Shown here: piece by piece, positions 7,236 through 14,855 of the stretch
How positions within the stretch are numbered: position 1 is the first letter of the stretch
Layout of the letters: every line of letters starts with the position of its first letter
Assembly: GCA_030043175.1 (NCBI GenBank)
Contig: JASHYD010000942.1
Span: forward strand, 1 to 14,855
Source: Xanthobacteraceae bacterium
GTDB taxonomy: Bacteria > Pseudomonadota > Alphaproteobacteria > Rhizobiales > Xanthobacteraceae
Length of the DNA: 14,855 nt
Reading direction: 5' to 3'
Notes under the pieces: generated by a model
Told to the model about the DNA's origin: nothing
The model's database searches: none
What the model saw: only the letters and a program-made list of their open reading frames with translations
Position numbers and translations under genes: made by a program

Positions 7236-8071
7236 GGCGATTTCCCTGACGCTGAGAGCGCGCGCGCCGAGATGCTCAGGGCGAGCACCGCGAAGGTGAT
7301 GATCAAGGCGCCGATCCAGGCGAGCTTTTGCCAGTCCGCGTAGGGGCTCAGGGCGAACTGGAAGATTACGACCGGAAGGCTGGCGATCGGCGCATTGAGA
7401 TCGGTGCTGAAGAATTGATTGTTGAGCGCCGTGAACAGCAGCGGCGCCGTTTCGCCGCTGATCCGCGCAACAGCCAGCAACACGCCGGTGATGATGCCGG
7501 CGCGGGCGGCTCGGTAGGAGACGTGGCGGATCACGTGGGCGAGCGGCAATCCGAGCGCGGTCGCCGACTCTCGCAACTCCTTGGGAACGAGCGACAGCAT
7601 GTCCTCGGTTGTTCTCACCACAACCGGTATCACGATCAGCGCGAGCGCGACCGCGCCGGCCCATCCGGAAAAATGTCCCATCGGGGCGACCATGATTTCA
7701 TAGACGAAAAGCCCCACAACGATTGAAGGGGCGCTCAGCAGGATGTCGTTGATGAAGCGAACCACCACCGTGAGCTTGGTAAATTTCCCGTATTCGGCCA
7801 TGTAGGTTCCGGCCAGGATGCCGACCGGGGTACCGATCGCAATCGCCAGAATTGTCAGGATCAAACTACCGACAATGGGGTTGAGCAAACCGCCACTGGC
7901 GCCGGGCGGCGGGGTCATATCGGTGAATACGGCGAGCGACAGGCCGCTCAGCCCCTCGTAGAGCAGCGATCCGAGAATCAGTATGAGCCACCCCAGTCCC
8001 AGCACCGTGGAGGCGATCGACAAGGCGCTGACGATGGTGTTGCGCAGGCGGCGGCGGGCGTAGCGATCCAT
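7232..8071 (-). CDS. pstA: Phosphate ABC transporter permease PstA
   Basis: PstA is one of the two inner-membrane permeases of the high-affinity phosphate importer. The 279-aa product has a basic cytoplasmic N-terminus ([10 protein letters not shown]) and about six hydrophobic segments, with the first around residues 14-38. The coupling (EAA) loop near [19 protein letters not shown] contacts PstB. The motif [17 protein letters not shown] region reads [17 protein letters not shown] here, typical of PstA. The ATG at 8071 lies 2 nt after the pstC stop, and the stop overlaps pstB by 4 bases. The family length matches. Confidence 0.96.
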   Translation of the reverse strand: MDRYARRRLRNTIVSALSIASTVLGLGWLILILGSLLYEGLSGLSLAVFTDMTPPPGASGGLLNPIVGSLILTILAIAIGTPVGILAGTYMAEYGKFTKLTVVVRFINDILLSAPSIVVGLFVYEIMVAPMGHFSGWAGAVALALIVIPVVVRTTEDMLSLVPKELRESATALGLPLAHVIRHVSYRAARAGIITGVLLAVARISGETAPLLFTALNNQFFSTDLNAPIASLPVVIFQFALSPYADWQKLAWIGALIITFAVLALSISARALSASGKSP

Positions 8072-8073
8072 GT

Positions 8074-9069
8074 TCAGCCTACCCGCCTTTCGAGCCGCAG
8101 CAGCAACACACGAGCCGCAGCCAATACAATGAACGTGATCACGAACAGGATCAGCCCCAGTGCAATCAGCGACGACGTATAGAGGTCGCCCACCGCTTCG
8201 GTGAATTCATTGGCAATCGTGGCCGAGATCGTGGTGCCGGGTGCCAGCAGCGACGGCGAGACCTTGTGAGCATTGCCGATGACGAACGTGACCGCCATCG
8301 TCTCGCCGAGCGCCCGGCCAAGACTCAGCATGACGCCGCCGACAACGCCAACCCGCGCATAGGGAAGCACCACATGACGCACCACTTCGCAGGTGGTACA
8401 GCCGACCCCATAGGCGGCTTCCTTCAGAACGGACGGCACCGCCTCGAAGACGTCGCGTGAAATCGAAGTCACGAACGGCAGCACCATGACGGCGAGAATG
8501 AGACTCGCTGTAAGAATACCGATCCCATAGGGCGGCCCTTCGAACAAAGTCGAAAGGACAGGTACGTTCGAAAACGAGTCGATCAGGGCTTGCTGCAGCG
8601 TGCGCTGCAGGAACGGGGCGAACACGAACAGGCCCCAGATGCCGTAGATGATGCTAGGGATGCCGGCCAGCAACTCGATCGCGATGCCAATCGGTCGGCG
8701 CAGCCACATCGGGCACAATTCGGTGAGGAACAGCGCGATCAGCAACCCGACCGGGACTGCGATCAGCATCGCGATGAACGATGTTACCAGCGTGCCGTAA
8801 ATAGGAGCGAGGGCGCCGAACTTTTCGGTAACCGGGTTCCAACGTTCTTCAAGCAGGAAATCGAAGCCAAAAGCCTGCAGCGCTGGCAGCGAGCCGTTGA
8901 TCAGAGCGATGATAACCCCGCTCAGAATTATCAGGACCAGGACGGCCGCAGCGCCGGTCAAGTAGCGAAACACTTTGTCGCCGAAGCGCAGCCGGCGCAG
9001 CCGGCGCAGGACCTTCGTGCGCGAGATTGCCGCCAGCGATGCGTCTCCGGGCAGCGCTAAATCGACCAA
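8074..9069 (-). CDS. pstC: Phosphate ABC transporter permease PstC
   Basis: PstC is the partner permease of PstA. The conserved parts are the periplasmic [18 protein letters not shown] stretch, [15 protein letters not shown], the EAA loop [20 protein letters not shown], and [16 protein letters not shown]. About six membrane helices are visible, the first near [20 protein letters not shown]. No ATG exists in this frame upstream of the first helix, and a TGA closes the frame 24 nt above 9090, so the gene must use a non-ATG start. I choose the TTG at 9069 (331 aa), which has GGGGAG about 7 nt upstream; the TTG at 9090 (338 aa) is the alternative. It is separated from pstS by about 200 nt holding a hairpin. 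Confidence 0.93.
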   Translation of the reverse strand: MVDLALPGDASLAAISRTKVLRRLRRLRFGDKVFRYLTGAAAVLVLIILSGVIIALINGSLPALQAFGFDFLLEERWNPVTEKFGALAPIYGTLVTSFIAMLIAVPVGLLIALFLTELCPMWLRRPIGIAIELLAGIPSIIYGIWGLFVFAPFLQRTLQQALIDSFSNVPVLSTLFEGPPYGIGILTASLILAVMVLPFVTSISRDVFEAVPSVLKEAAYGVGCTTCEVVRHVVLPYARVGVVGGVMLSLGRALGETMAVTFVIGNAHKVSPSLLAPGTTISATIANEFTEAVGDLYTSSLIALGLILFVITFIVLAAARVLLLRLERRVG

Positions 9070-9237
9070 TTTCTTTCTCCCCGCCGCCAACAGTTCCGGC
9101 TCCGCTCCTCAATACCGCCATACCAGGGAGCGCCGCTCAGCTGATGCGAGCACGTCTGCACAGCGCGGCGGCGCGGCTTTTTGTGTGTGCGATGCGCTAG
9201 TCTAACTCTACGCACGTGTACTCCACGCAAGGTACGG

Positions 9238-9256
9238 AAAGGCGCTGGGCGCCCTT
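9238..9256 (-). terminator. Intercistronic hairpin between pstS and pstC
   Basis: On the minus strand AAGGGCGC pairs with GCGCCTTT (one G-T pair) around a three-base loop and is followed by TTTCC-like sequence. It lies 20-38 nt after the pstS stop. An overlapping alternative pair TTGCG/CGCAA occupies 9255-9271. In pst operons of other bacteria pstS is made in excess over the permeases. A weak terminator or 3' stabilising hairpin here would fit, but that role is inferred. Confidence 0.45.
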
Positions 9257-9275
9257 GCGCATCGATCGCAACGGT

Positions 9276-10337
9276 TCAGCGTGCACCCGCAAAGAGCGGC
9301 TTGCCGCTCGCGTCCTTGATCTCCTTGGCCCACACGCCCTCGATGGCGTTGACCACGTTTGCCGGCATGGGCACGAAATCGAGCTCCTCCGCCATCTTGT
9401 CGCCCTTCGCGTAGGCCCATGCGAAGAACTTGAGCGCTTCGCTGGCAGCGGGTCCATCCTTGGGCTGCTTGGGGATCAGGATGAACGTCGCGGCGGTCAT
9501 CGGCCAAGACTGCGCGCCGGGTTGATTGCTGAGGATCACGCCATAGCCCGGGACCGAATTCCAATCGGCGTTTGCGGCCGCGGCCTGGAATGTGTCGGAG
9601 AGCGGTGCGACGGTCTTGCCGTCCTTGTTGATCATCTTGGTAAAGTTGAGTTTGTTCTGTTTGGCATAGGCATATTCGACGTAGCCGATGGAGCCCCGGG
9701 TCTGCGCCACGTTGTTGGCCACGCCTTCATTGCCCTTGGCGCCGATGCCGACCGGCCATTCGACGGCGGTCGCTGAACCGACTTTCGACTTCCAATCCGG
9801 ACTGACCTTGGCGAGATAGTCCGTGAAGTTGAATGTGGTCCCGGAGCCGTCGGAACGATGCACGACCGCGATCGCTTGGCGCGGCAGCGTGACGCCGGGG
9901 TTAAGGGCCTTGATGGCCGGATCGTCCCACGATTTCACCTGACCAAGGAAGACTTTGGCCAGCGTCGGCCCATCGAAAACGAGGCTTCCTTGGCTGACGC
10001 CGTCGAGATTGAGCACCGGGACGATGCCGCCCATCACCATCGGGAACTGCACGAGGCCGTTCTTGTCCAACTCGTTACCCATGAGCGGCGCGTCGGTCGC
10101 CCCGAACACGACCGTCTTGGCTTCGATTTGCTTGATGCCGCCGCCCGAGCCAATCGACTGGTAGTTGAGTCCGACGCCGGTCTCTTTCTTATAGGCGTCC
10201 GCCCATTTGGCGTAGATCGGATACGGAAAGGTCGCGCCCGCGCCCGAAATGTCGATGGCTGATGCCGCCGACGTCGCGGCGGCCGCGATGGCAGCGGCCA
10301 TAACCGCAGGCAAAACAAAAGTTTGAAGACGTTTCAC
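9276..10337 (-). CDS. pstS: Periplasmic phosphate-binding protein PstS
   Basis: PstS captures orthophosphate in the periplasm and delivers it to PstCAB. The 353-aa precursor has a Sec signal peptide (positively charged MKR, hydrophobic core, AxA site) with likely cleavage after residue 27 (SAASA before IDIS). The mature protein begins with the family motif [20 protein letters not shown]. The phosphate-site segments SGSGTTFNF and GAKGNEGV are present. The start is GTG at 10337 with GGAG about 7 nt upstream; an ATG at 10350 is out of frame. It is the first gene after the PHO box and has a leader of roughly 190 nt. Confidence 0.96.
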   Translation of the reverse strand: MKRLQTFVLPAVMAAAIAAAATSAASAIDISGAGATFPYPIYAKWADAYKKETGVGLNYQSIGSGGGIKQIEAKTVVFGATDAPLMGNELDKNGLVQFPMVMGGIVPVLNLDGVSQGSLVFDGPTLAKVFLGQVKSWDDPAIKALNPGVTLPRQAIAVVHRSDGSGTTFNFTDYLAKVSPDWKSKVGSATAVEWPVGIGAKGNEGVANNVAQTRGSIGYVEYAYAKQNKLNFTKMINKDGKTVAPLSDTFQAAAANADWNSVPGYGVILSNQPGAQSWPMTAATFILIPKQPKDGPAASEALKFFAWAYAKGDKMAEELDFVPMPANVVNAIEGVWAKEIKDASGKPLFAGAR

Positions 10338-10392
10338 GTGCTTTCTCCATCACTTAAGCCGAGGAAGGCCCAGCGCGCCGGGTCCGACACTC

Positions 10393-10497
10393 CGTTCCAG
10401 CGCGAAAGCGCTTGCGTGTGCAGCACGAAGTCGGTGTGCGTTGGTTTTGAGGTAGTTTCAACTGGGCCGATGTCAAATTGGGTACTCGGCTGGAACG
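10393..10497 (-). promoter_or_regulatory. Structured 5' leader of pstS
   Basis: Within the pstS leader, a nine-base perfect inverted pair (CGTTCCAGC at 10393-10401 and GCTGGAACG at 10489-10497) could form a long-range stem. It overlaps a small hairpin, AGCGC 10399-10403 / GCGCT 10408-10412, with a four-base loop. The two cannot fully form together because they share 10399-10401. Whether this affects pstS translation or stability is unknown. Confidence 0.25.
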
Positions 10498-10536
10498 AAG
10501 CCGCCGCCACCTCTACCGGCTTGGCGTCATTGTTGT

Positions 10537-10565
10537 ATGTCAGTTAAATGACAGTATGGTGACAC
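10537..10565 (-). promoter_or_regulatory. Three-unit PHO box controlling pstS and downstream genes
   Basis: On the minus strand three seven-base units follow each other at an exact 11-base spacing: GTGTCAC (10565-10559), CTGTCAT (10554-10548) and CTGACAT (10543-10537), separated by 4-base AT-rich or mixed spacers. The PhoB consensus is two CTGTCAT-like units with a 4-base spacer, so the last two units form a near-perfect PHO box and the first is a likely third site. It lies 16-44 nt beyond the phoR stop and upstream of pstS. Confidence 0.85.
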
Positions 10566-10580
10566 GCACAACGCCTTGAC

Positions 10581-11909
10581 TTATTGGGAGGAGAACGCCT
10601 TCTCGGGCCACGATAGCGGCAATCGGACCGAGAAATTTGCCCCCGACCCGGGCGTGCTTTCGATCATCAGCCGACCGCGGTGGCGATTGAGGATATGCTT
10701 GACCAGGGCCAAGCCCAGGCCGGTGCCGCCTTGGGCACGGCTCTCTCCAACATCGACGCGGTAAAAGCGCTCGGTCAGCCGCGGCAAATGTTCAGGCGCG
10801 ATACCCGGCCCGTAGTCCTTCACCGATACGATGGCATCCCGCGCCCCGCCGGTCACAGGTTCGCGTGCCAGCGTGATGTCGACGCGCTTGCCAGATGCGG
10901 CGTATTTCAAGGCGTTCTCGATCAGGTTTTCGAACACCCGGATGAGCTCGTCGCGGTCGCCCGAAACGACGAGCGAGGTTGCCTTGTCGGCGATCTTGAC
11001 CTCAACATCACGCTCGCGGGCAAGCGGCGACAGACCGTCCGCGACCTCGTGGACGATCTCCACGAGATCGGTGGTATTGTCGGGATGAATATGGGCCTTC
11101 TGCTCTATCCGCGACAACGACAACAAATCGTCGATGAGACGTGCCATGCGGGTCGCCTGTTCCTTCATGATGGCAAGAAAGCGATCGCGCGAGGGGGCAT
11201 CGTTGCGGGCCGGGCCTTGCAGCGTTTCGATGAAGCCAGACAGCGAGGCAAGCGGAGTGCGCAGTTCGTGGCTCGCGTTGGCGACGAAATCCGCCCGCAT
11301 CTCCTCCACCCGCCGCAGCGGCGTGAGGTCTCGCAAGGCGAGCAGCACGAGATGGCGATCGGGGCTCGCGCCACCAGGTAAAACCAGCGGCGCGATCGTC
11401 GCTTCCCACCACCGATCGGTCGGTACGCGTTGAAAGAATTCGGTGCGGCGCATTTGGCGGCTCGCCGCGACAGTGCGAATGGCCTCGAGTACGTTCGGGA
11501 CGCGCAGTGCGAACGAAATCGGTTCGCCCCGCAGGATTCCCGGCGTGATCTCCTGAACGCTCTCGTTGAAAGCCACCACCATGCTGCCGGGCGTCAAGAT
11601 AATCGTCGGATCCGGGAGATCGGATACGACCGCCTCGACCGCGCGGTCCACCAGCGCCGGCATCAGTCGCGTGGCGTCCGGCACGACCTCGCCGCCACCA
11701 CCCAAAGTCAATTCTGGTATCAGCATTGCAACCGTAACAGCAGCTAAGCCGATCAGCGCCGGTATTACGCCAAGGCCGGCAATTTGAACCAGGACGGCAA
11801 ACACAACAGCTGCCGTCAGCAGCGCCGGGCCCGCTCGGCGAAACCGGCGCAAAACGGCGGCGGCTGTGGTTGCGTCACGTCGATATTCTTGGACTGCCAT
11901 CGGTCGCAT
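10581..11909 (-). CDS. phoR: Phosphate regulon sensor histidine kinase PhoR
   Basis: PhoR phosphorylates PhoB when phosphate is scarce, with PhoU and the Pst transporter setting its state. The 442-aa product has two adjacent N-terminal membrane segments (about residues 26-46 and 48-66) with almost no periplasmic loop, which is the usual PhoR design. A PAS-like region covers about 90-200, then HisKA with phospho-acceptor His214 in NASHELRTPL. The ATPase domain has the N box NLIENALKYA (328-337), DYGPGI (365-370) and GGTGLGLALV (394-403). I chose the ATG at 11909, preceded by AAGGTGA. The frame stays open to 12008 but that extension is not family-like. The stop is followed directly by the pst PHO box. 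Confidence 0.93.
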   Translation of the reverse strand: MRPMAVQEYRRDATTAAAVLRRFRRAGPALLTAAVVFAVLVQIAGLGVIPALIGLAAVTVAMLIPELTLGGGGEVVPDATRLMPALVDRAVEAVVSDLPDPTIILTPGSMVVAFNESVQEITPGILRGEPISFALRVPNVLEAIRTVAASRQMRRTEFFQRVPTDRWWEATIAPLVLPGGASPDRHLVLLALRDLTPLRRVEEMRADFVANASHELRTPLASLSGFIETLQGPARNDAPSRDRFLAIMKEQATRMARLIDDLLSLSRIEQKAHIHPDNTTDLVEIVHEVADGLSPLARERDVEVKIADKATSLVVSGDRDELIRVFENLIENALKYAASGKRVDITLAREPVTGGARDAIVSVKDYGPGIAPEHLPRLTERFYRVDVGESRAQGGTGLGLALVKHILNRHRGRLMIESTPGSGANFSVRLPLSWPEKAFSSQ

Positions 11910-12026
11910 TTCACCTTCGAGCCATTGTCGCCCTGCATTCAGCGCTTGCTGCCATCGCGGACGCTGGCATAGCCGACGACACCACCATGACGGGCCGATG
12001 ACAATCATGCGGCGGTCGGCCCGAGT

Positions 12027-12083
12027 TAGCCCCCCCTCTCCGGCATGCGGCGGAGGCTAGGGAGGGGGCTAGGGAGGGGGCTG
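12027..12083. repeat. GC-rich palindrome with a 12-bp tandem repeat at a gene end
   Basis: TAGCCCCC (12027-12034) pairs with GGGGGCTA (12064-12071), and an inner CTCCG (12038-12042) pairs with CGGAG (12051-12055). Overlapping this, the unit GCTAGGGAGGGG occurs twice in tandem (12056-12067 and 12068-12079). The second copy contains the stop codon of the upstream membrane-protein gene. It resembles REP-like intergenic palindromes. It may also terminate that gene's transcript. Confidence 0.55.
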
Positions 12084-13073
12084 ATCGCCGCATCCTCGCG
12101 GACGCGCTGCGCACACGCTCAGCCATATCTCGCGGCCCCCCAGAATGGCGAGCGAGATCGCGAACGGCACCAGGTAATAGAGGAGGCGAAACAGCAGCAG
12201 GCCCGCTACCAGATCCTCGGTGTCGAATTGCCACAGCGCCACCAGCATTGCCGCGTCGAAAACGCCGAGACCGCCCGGCGAGTGACTGGCAAATCCCAAG
12301 AGGGTCGAGGATACGAAGATCACGGCGAGGGTTACGAAGCCAATATAGGGTTCGTCAGGCACCAGCATGTACATGGCGGCCGCGCAGCAGCCGAGATCGA
12401 CGATGCCGACGCCGATCTGCACCAATGTCAGCGGCCCGTTAGGCAATGTGACGAGCCAGTTGTGCCGTCCGACCGCGCGCGGGGTGCGCCAGACCCAGGC
12501 CACGTAGGTAGCGAGAACCCCAAGAATACCCAAGGCCAGGATCCGGTTGAGCTGCGGCGGCAACTGGTCGATTGCCGAGGCCGCTTGAGGCGCGATGGCA
12601 ATGCCTAGTCCCAGCACCGTAGCGTTGCCGAGCCAGAACGTGAGTCCGGCGACAAAACAGAGCTTGGCGACATCAATCGCCGACAGGCCATGGGCTGAAT
12701 AAATGCGGTAGCGCACTGCGCCGGCCGTGAAGGCGCTGGCGCCGATGTTGTGTCCGACAGCATAACTGGTGAAACCCGCGAGTGCCGCGACCCGATATGA
12801 AACGTCAGCGCGACCGATACTGTGCAATGCGAACAGGTCGTAAAACGTAAGCGTGAAATAGCCGAGAACGACGAACAAAGCAGCCCGGGCGACATCGTGC
12901 TTTTCAACGGCCTCGATGGCCTCAAGGACATCGTCGAAGTTGATGTCCCGCAATGTGTGGTAAAGCACCGCCCCGGCAACTGCGATGACGGTGATGCTCA
13001 GTAAAACCCCTACTCGACTCCAACCGATTTTCGCGTCGAAGGATTTGGCAAAGGAATACAGGCCGCCATACAT
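12069..13073 (-). CDS. YbhN / lysylphosphatidylglycerol-synthase-TM family membrane protein
   Basis: A 334-aa polytopic inner-membrane protein with about eight hydrophobic segments, the first at residues 22-40 and others spread to the C-terminus. The family hallmarks are GHNIGASAFTAGAVRYRIYSAHGLS and SHSPGGLGVFDAAML. These match the N-terminal flippase-like domain of MprF and the stand-alone UPF0104/YbhN proteins. The soluble C-terminal aminoacyl-transfer domain of MprF is absent, so synthesis of lysyl-PG is unlikely; lipid translocation is a possibility known only for relatives. I choose the ATG at 13073, which has GGAG 5 nt upstream, although ATGs at 13088, 13121 and 13127 are open. It lies upstream of phoR on the same strand, 159 nt away. 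No PHO box was seen before it. Confidence 0.8.
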   Translation of the reverse strand: MYGGLYSFAKSFDAKIGWSRVGVLLSITVIAVAGAVLYHTLRDINFDDVLEAIEAVEKHDVARAALFVVLGYFTLTFYDLFALHSIGRADVSYRVAALAGFTSYAVGHNIGASAFTAGAVRYRIYSAHGLSAIDVAKLCFVAGLTFWLGNATVLGLGIAIAPQAASAIDQLPPQLNRILALGILGVLATYVAWVWRTPRAVGRHNWLVTLPNGPLTLVQIGVGIVDLGCCAAAMYMLVPDEPYIGFVTLAVIFVSSTLLGFASHSPGGLGVFDAAMLVALWQFDTEDLVAGLLLFRLLYYLVPFAISLAILGGREIWLSVCAARPRGCGDQPPP

Positions 13074-13430
13074 ACGTGCTCCAGACATGCTCCCGTATAA
13101 AATGCTAGCAAGGGCTGCCATTGGCAAGGAAGGACATTCCCGGCAAAGGACATTTCGTCGCGTCCGCCGTCCAAGCTGGCGCCCGCGCAGAGCAGGTGCG
13201 GTCGAGTCGTCGTGGAGGGTTGAGGATCGCTAACCCGGTCGGCGGCCTGGGCGATGGCGGCGGACGCCGGGACCCGGCTCGCGCCATCGCGTGGCGGATC
13301 GAGCGTCGCTTCCCGCCAACCGACCGATCCGCTTTGCGAACGCAGCTGCCCTCCATCTCGCAATCTGCTAATAATTCTGCCGGCCAAATTCCGCCGCCGC
13401 ACGTGCGGCCGGCCTTACCGGGAGGAACCG
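13074..13430. other. Divergent intergenic region with a leader hairpin
   Basis: No gene is supported in these 357 nt. On the plus side GCCGGCC (13379-13385) pairs with GGCCGGC (13407-13413), and a 14-base perfect palindrome (13396-13409, centred on CACGTG) lies inside, just before the GGAGG of the hydrolase gene. TAATAA at 13369-13374 is -10-like but lacks a good -35. On the minus side TTATAC near 13095 is -10-like, with a weak TTGCCA upstream at an overlong spacing. Confidence 0.4.
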
Positions 13431-14459
13431 ATGACTTGTGAACGCTCCATCGCACGCCGCGACATGATCCTGGCGGCCGGCGCCGGCCTGGCGTCCGGCA
13501 TTTTGGCGGGCGCAGCCGCACAGGCCGAGACGCCCGCAGCGGCTCCGGGCGGCGAATTCTGGACTGCCGAGTACACAGCCAAGAAGGGTGAGGTGTCGCT
13601 GCAGCTTTATCGCAAGCGCGTCGGCGCCCCGAAGGCCGGCGAGACTGCAAAGCCGGTGCTGTTCCTGGTCCATGGGTCGTCCAACGCGGCGTTGTCGAGC
13701 TATGATCTCACCGTGCCGGGCAAGGGCGAATACTCGATGATGAACGTCTATGCCCGGCATGGCTACGACGTGTGGACCATGGACCATGAGGGCTACGGTA
13801 AGTCGTCGCGCACATCCGGCAATTCCGACATCGCGAGTGGCGTCGAGGATCTCAAGGCCGCAGCCGCGGTGGTGGCACGCGAAGCCGGACGCGGCAAGTT
13901 CCACTTATACGGCACCTCATCGGGCGCCATCCGGGCCGCGGCTTTCGCGCAGGCTGAGCCCGATCGCGTCGAGCGCCTGGTGCTCGCGGCCTTCACGTAT
14001 AAGGGCGAGAACGCCCCGACGCTGCAGCAGCGGGCAAAACAGCTTGAATACTACAAGACGCACAACACGAGGCTGCGTGACCGCGCCATGATCCGCTCGA
14101 TCTTCACCCGCGACGGGCTGCCGTCGGCCTATGATCCGGCCGTGGCGGAGGCGCTCGCTGACGTCGAGCTGAAATTCGGCGACCAGGTGCCGACCGGCAC
14201 CTATCTCGACATGACCTCGAAGTTGCCGCTGGTCGACCCCACCAAGGTGTTGTGCCCGGTGCTGATGCTGCGCGGCGACCATGACGGTATTTCTACCAAC
14301 GAAGACCTGCTCGACTTCTTCCGCCAGCTTCCCAACGGCGACCGCCAGTTCGTGATTTTGCCCAACATCGCACACAGCATTGGATACTCCAACAACCGGC
14401 ACATGGCGGACCATGCGACGCAGGCATTCCTGACCATGCCGCCGCAGGTCGCTTCGTAA
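13431..14459 (+). CDS. Exported alpha/beta hydrolase of unknown substrate
   Basis: A 342-aa alpha/beta-hydrolase-fold protein. The N-terminus has a twin-arginine-like pair (ARRDMIL, residues 8-14), a hydrophobic stretch and an AQA site, suggesting export through Tat with cleavage after about residue 32. In the mature protein, HGSS (81-84) fits the oxyanion region. GTSSG (161-165) is the nucleophile elbow with Ser163. Asp283 or Asp285 in RGDHDG and His315 in IAHS complete a plausible Ser-Asp-His triad. The ATG at 13431 is set by a strong GGAGG 5 nt upstream; the frame extends further upstream but without a signal-like sequence. It stands alone between divergent and convergent neighbours. The substrate, an ester or an amide, cannot be read from the sequence. 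Confidence 0.85.
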   Translation: MTCERSIARRDMILAAGAGLASGILAGAAAQAETPAAAPGGEFWTAEYTAKKGEVSLQLYRKRVGAPKAGETAKPVLFLVHGSSNAALSSYDLTVPGKGEYSMMNVYARHGYDVWTMDHEGYGKSSRTSGNSDIASGVEDLKAAAAVVAREAGRGKFHLYGTSSGAIRAAAFAQAEPDRVERLVLAAFTYKGENAPTLQQRAKQLEYYKTHNTRLRDRAMIRSIFTRDGLPSAYDPAVAEALADVELKFGDQVPTGTYLDMTSKLPLVDPTKVLCPVLMLRGDHDGISTNEDLLDFFRQLPNGDRQFVILPNIAHSIGYSNNRHMADHATQAFLTMPPQVAS

Positions 14460-14490
14460 TCGAGGAGCAGGCGCGGGATGCGCGCGAGCG

Positions 14491-14521
14491 GCCCGGATGA
14501 TACTTGAGGCATCATCCGGGC
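14491..14521 (+). terminator. Strong hairpin after the hydrolase gene
   Basis: GCCCGGATGAT (14491-14501) pairs perfectly over 11 bases with ATCATCCGGGC (14511-14521) around a nine-base loop, 31 nt after the stop codon. The following sequence, GCCATTATTCC, is only modestly T-rich. It probably ends the hydrolase transcript and separates it from the convergent dctA. Confidence 0.7.
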
Positions 14522-14600
14522 GCCATTATTCCTCCGGGAAGGATTGCGGCTAGGTTTTAGTCGGCAACAACCGGCCGCAACGCGAGTTTGCCTTTCCGCC

Positions 14601-14855
14601 TTACGCCGGCTGCGCCTCCAGCTCCTCGCCGACGGTGACCGGGTGCGCCATGGTGGCGCGCAGCTTGTCCGCATCAAGCTCGCCCTCCCAACGGCTGATC
14701 ACCACGGTGGCGACGCCATTGCCGACGAGGTTGGTCAGAGCGCGGCATTCGCTCATGAACTTGTCGATGCCGAGCAGGATCGCCAGCGACTGGATCGGAA
14801 TATCCGGCACGATCGCGAGCGTCGCGGCGAGCGTCACGAAGCCGGCGCCTGTCAC
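14601..14855 (-). CDS. dctA: C4-dicarboxylate transporter DctA, C-terminal part
   Basis: The visible 84 residues are the carboxy end of a sodium- or proton-coupled dicarboxylate/glutamate symporter. The stretch [20 protein letters not shown] and the following [15 protein letters not shown] are characteristic of DctA, which takes up succinate, fumarate and malate across the inner membrane. The rest of the gene lies beyond the window, so the apparent Met at the edge is internal, not the start. The stop is TAA at 14603-14601. It is convergent with the hydrolase gene. Confidence 0.93.
   Translation of the reverse strand: MTGAGFVTLAATLAIVPDIPIQSLAILLGIDKFMSECRALTNLVGNGVATVVISRWEGELDADKLRATMAHPVTVGEELEAQPA

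Noticed and set aside
7236..7664. Longer PstB N-terminus within pstA
   Set aside because: The residues are an out-of-frame reading of pstA; the ATGA overlap and family length place the start at 7235.
13105..13650. Minus-strand 181-codon frame opposite the start of the hydrolase gene
   Set aside because: Arg/Pro-rich low-complexity composition, overlaps a well-supported gene with a clear ribosome binding site.

Overview
The window reads as chromosomal core sequence from a high-GC alphaproteobacterium of the order Hyphomicrobiales (Bradyrhizobium / Rhodopseudomonas / Xanthobacteraceae-like). The main evidence is a GcrA-family cell-cycle regulator, which is confined to Alphaproteobacteria. It is supported by the argD-argF-hslO operon beside a phoR-pstSCAB-phoU-phoB cluster, GANTC sites in front of gcrA, and frequent GTG/TTG starts. 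No insertion sequence, phage gene, CRISPR array, tRNA or rRNA was seen.

Layout. Positions 1-23 hold the first codons of an unidentified minus-strand gene that runs off the window, followed by about 430 nt without a convincing gene. Positions 450-3594 (minus) are a tightly coupled operon transcribed argD -> argF -> hslO, with 4-base and 1-base overlaps: arginine biosynthesis plus the redox chaperone Hsp33. Positions 3595-4269 are a long non-coding interval. It holds a near-consensus sigma-70 promoter facing argD, a very structured leader (possibly a separate small RNA), and a promoter-like element with an inverted repeat and a GANTC site in front of gcrA (plus, 4270-4776).

Positions 4867-11909 (minus) are the phosphate-starvation module in the order phoR - pstS - pstC - pstA - pstB - phoU - phoB. 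A three-unit PHO box lies between phoR and pstS, so PhoB, the product of the last gene, should activate the pst operon that ends in its own gene. PstS binds phosphate in the periplasm, PstC/PstA/PstB import it, and PhoU relays transporter state to the kinase PhoR. Upstream of phoR on the same strand is a multi-pass membrane protein of the YbhN / lysylphosphatidylglycerol-synthase-TM family (about 12069-13073).

Positions 13431-14459 (plus) encode an exported alpha/beta hydrolase with a twin-arginine-like signal, closed by a strong hairpin. Positions 14601-14855 (minus) are the C-terminal end of a DctA C4-dicarboxylate transporter cut by the window edge.

The genes are mostly textbook families and I do not see an obviously new multi-gene system. 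The points most worth a second look are non-coding: the structured leader/ncRNA candidate upstream of argD, the GANTC-containing inverted repeat at the gcrA promoter, the triple PHO box with its long leader, and the hairpin separating pstS from pstC.
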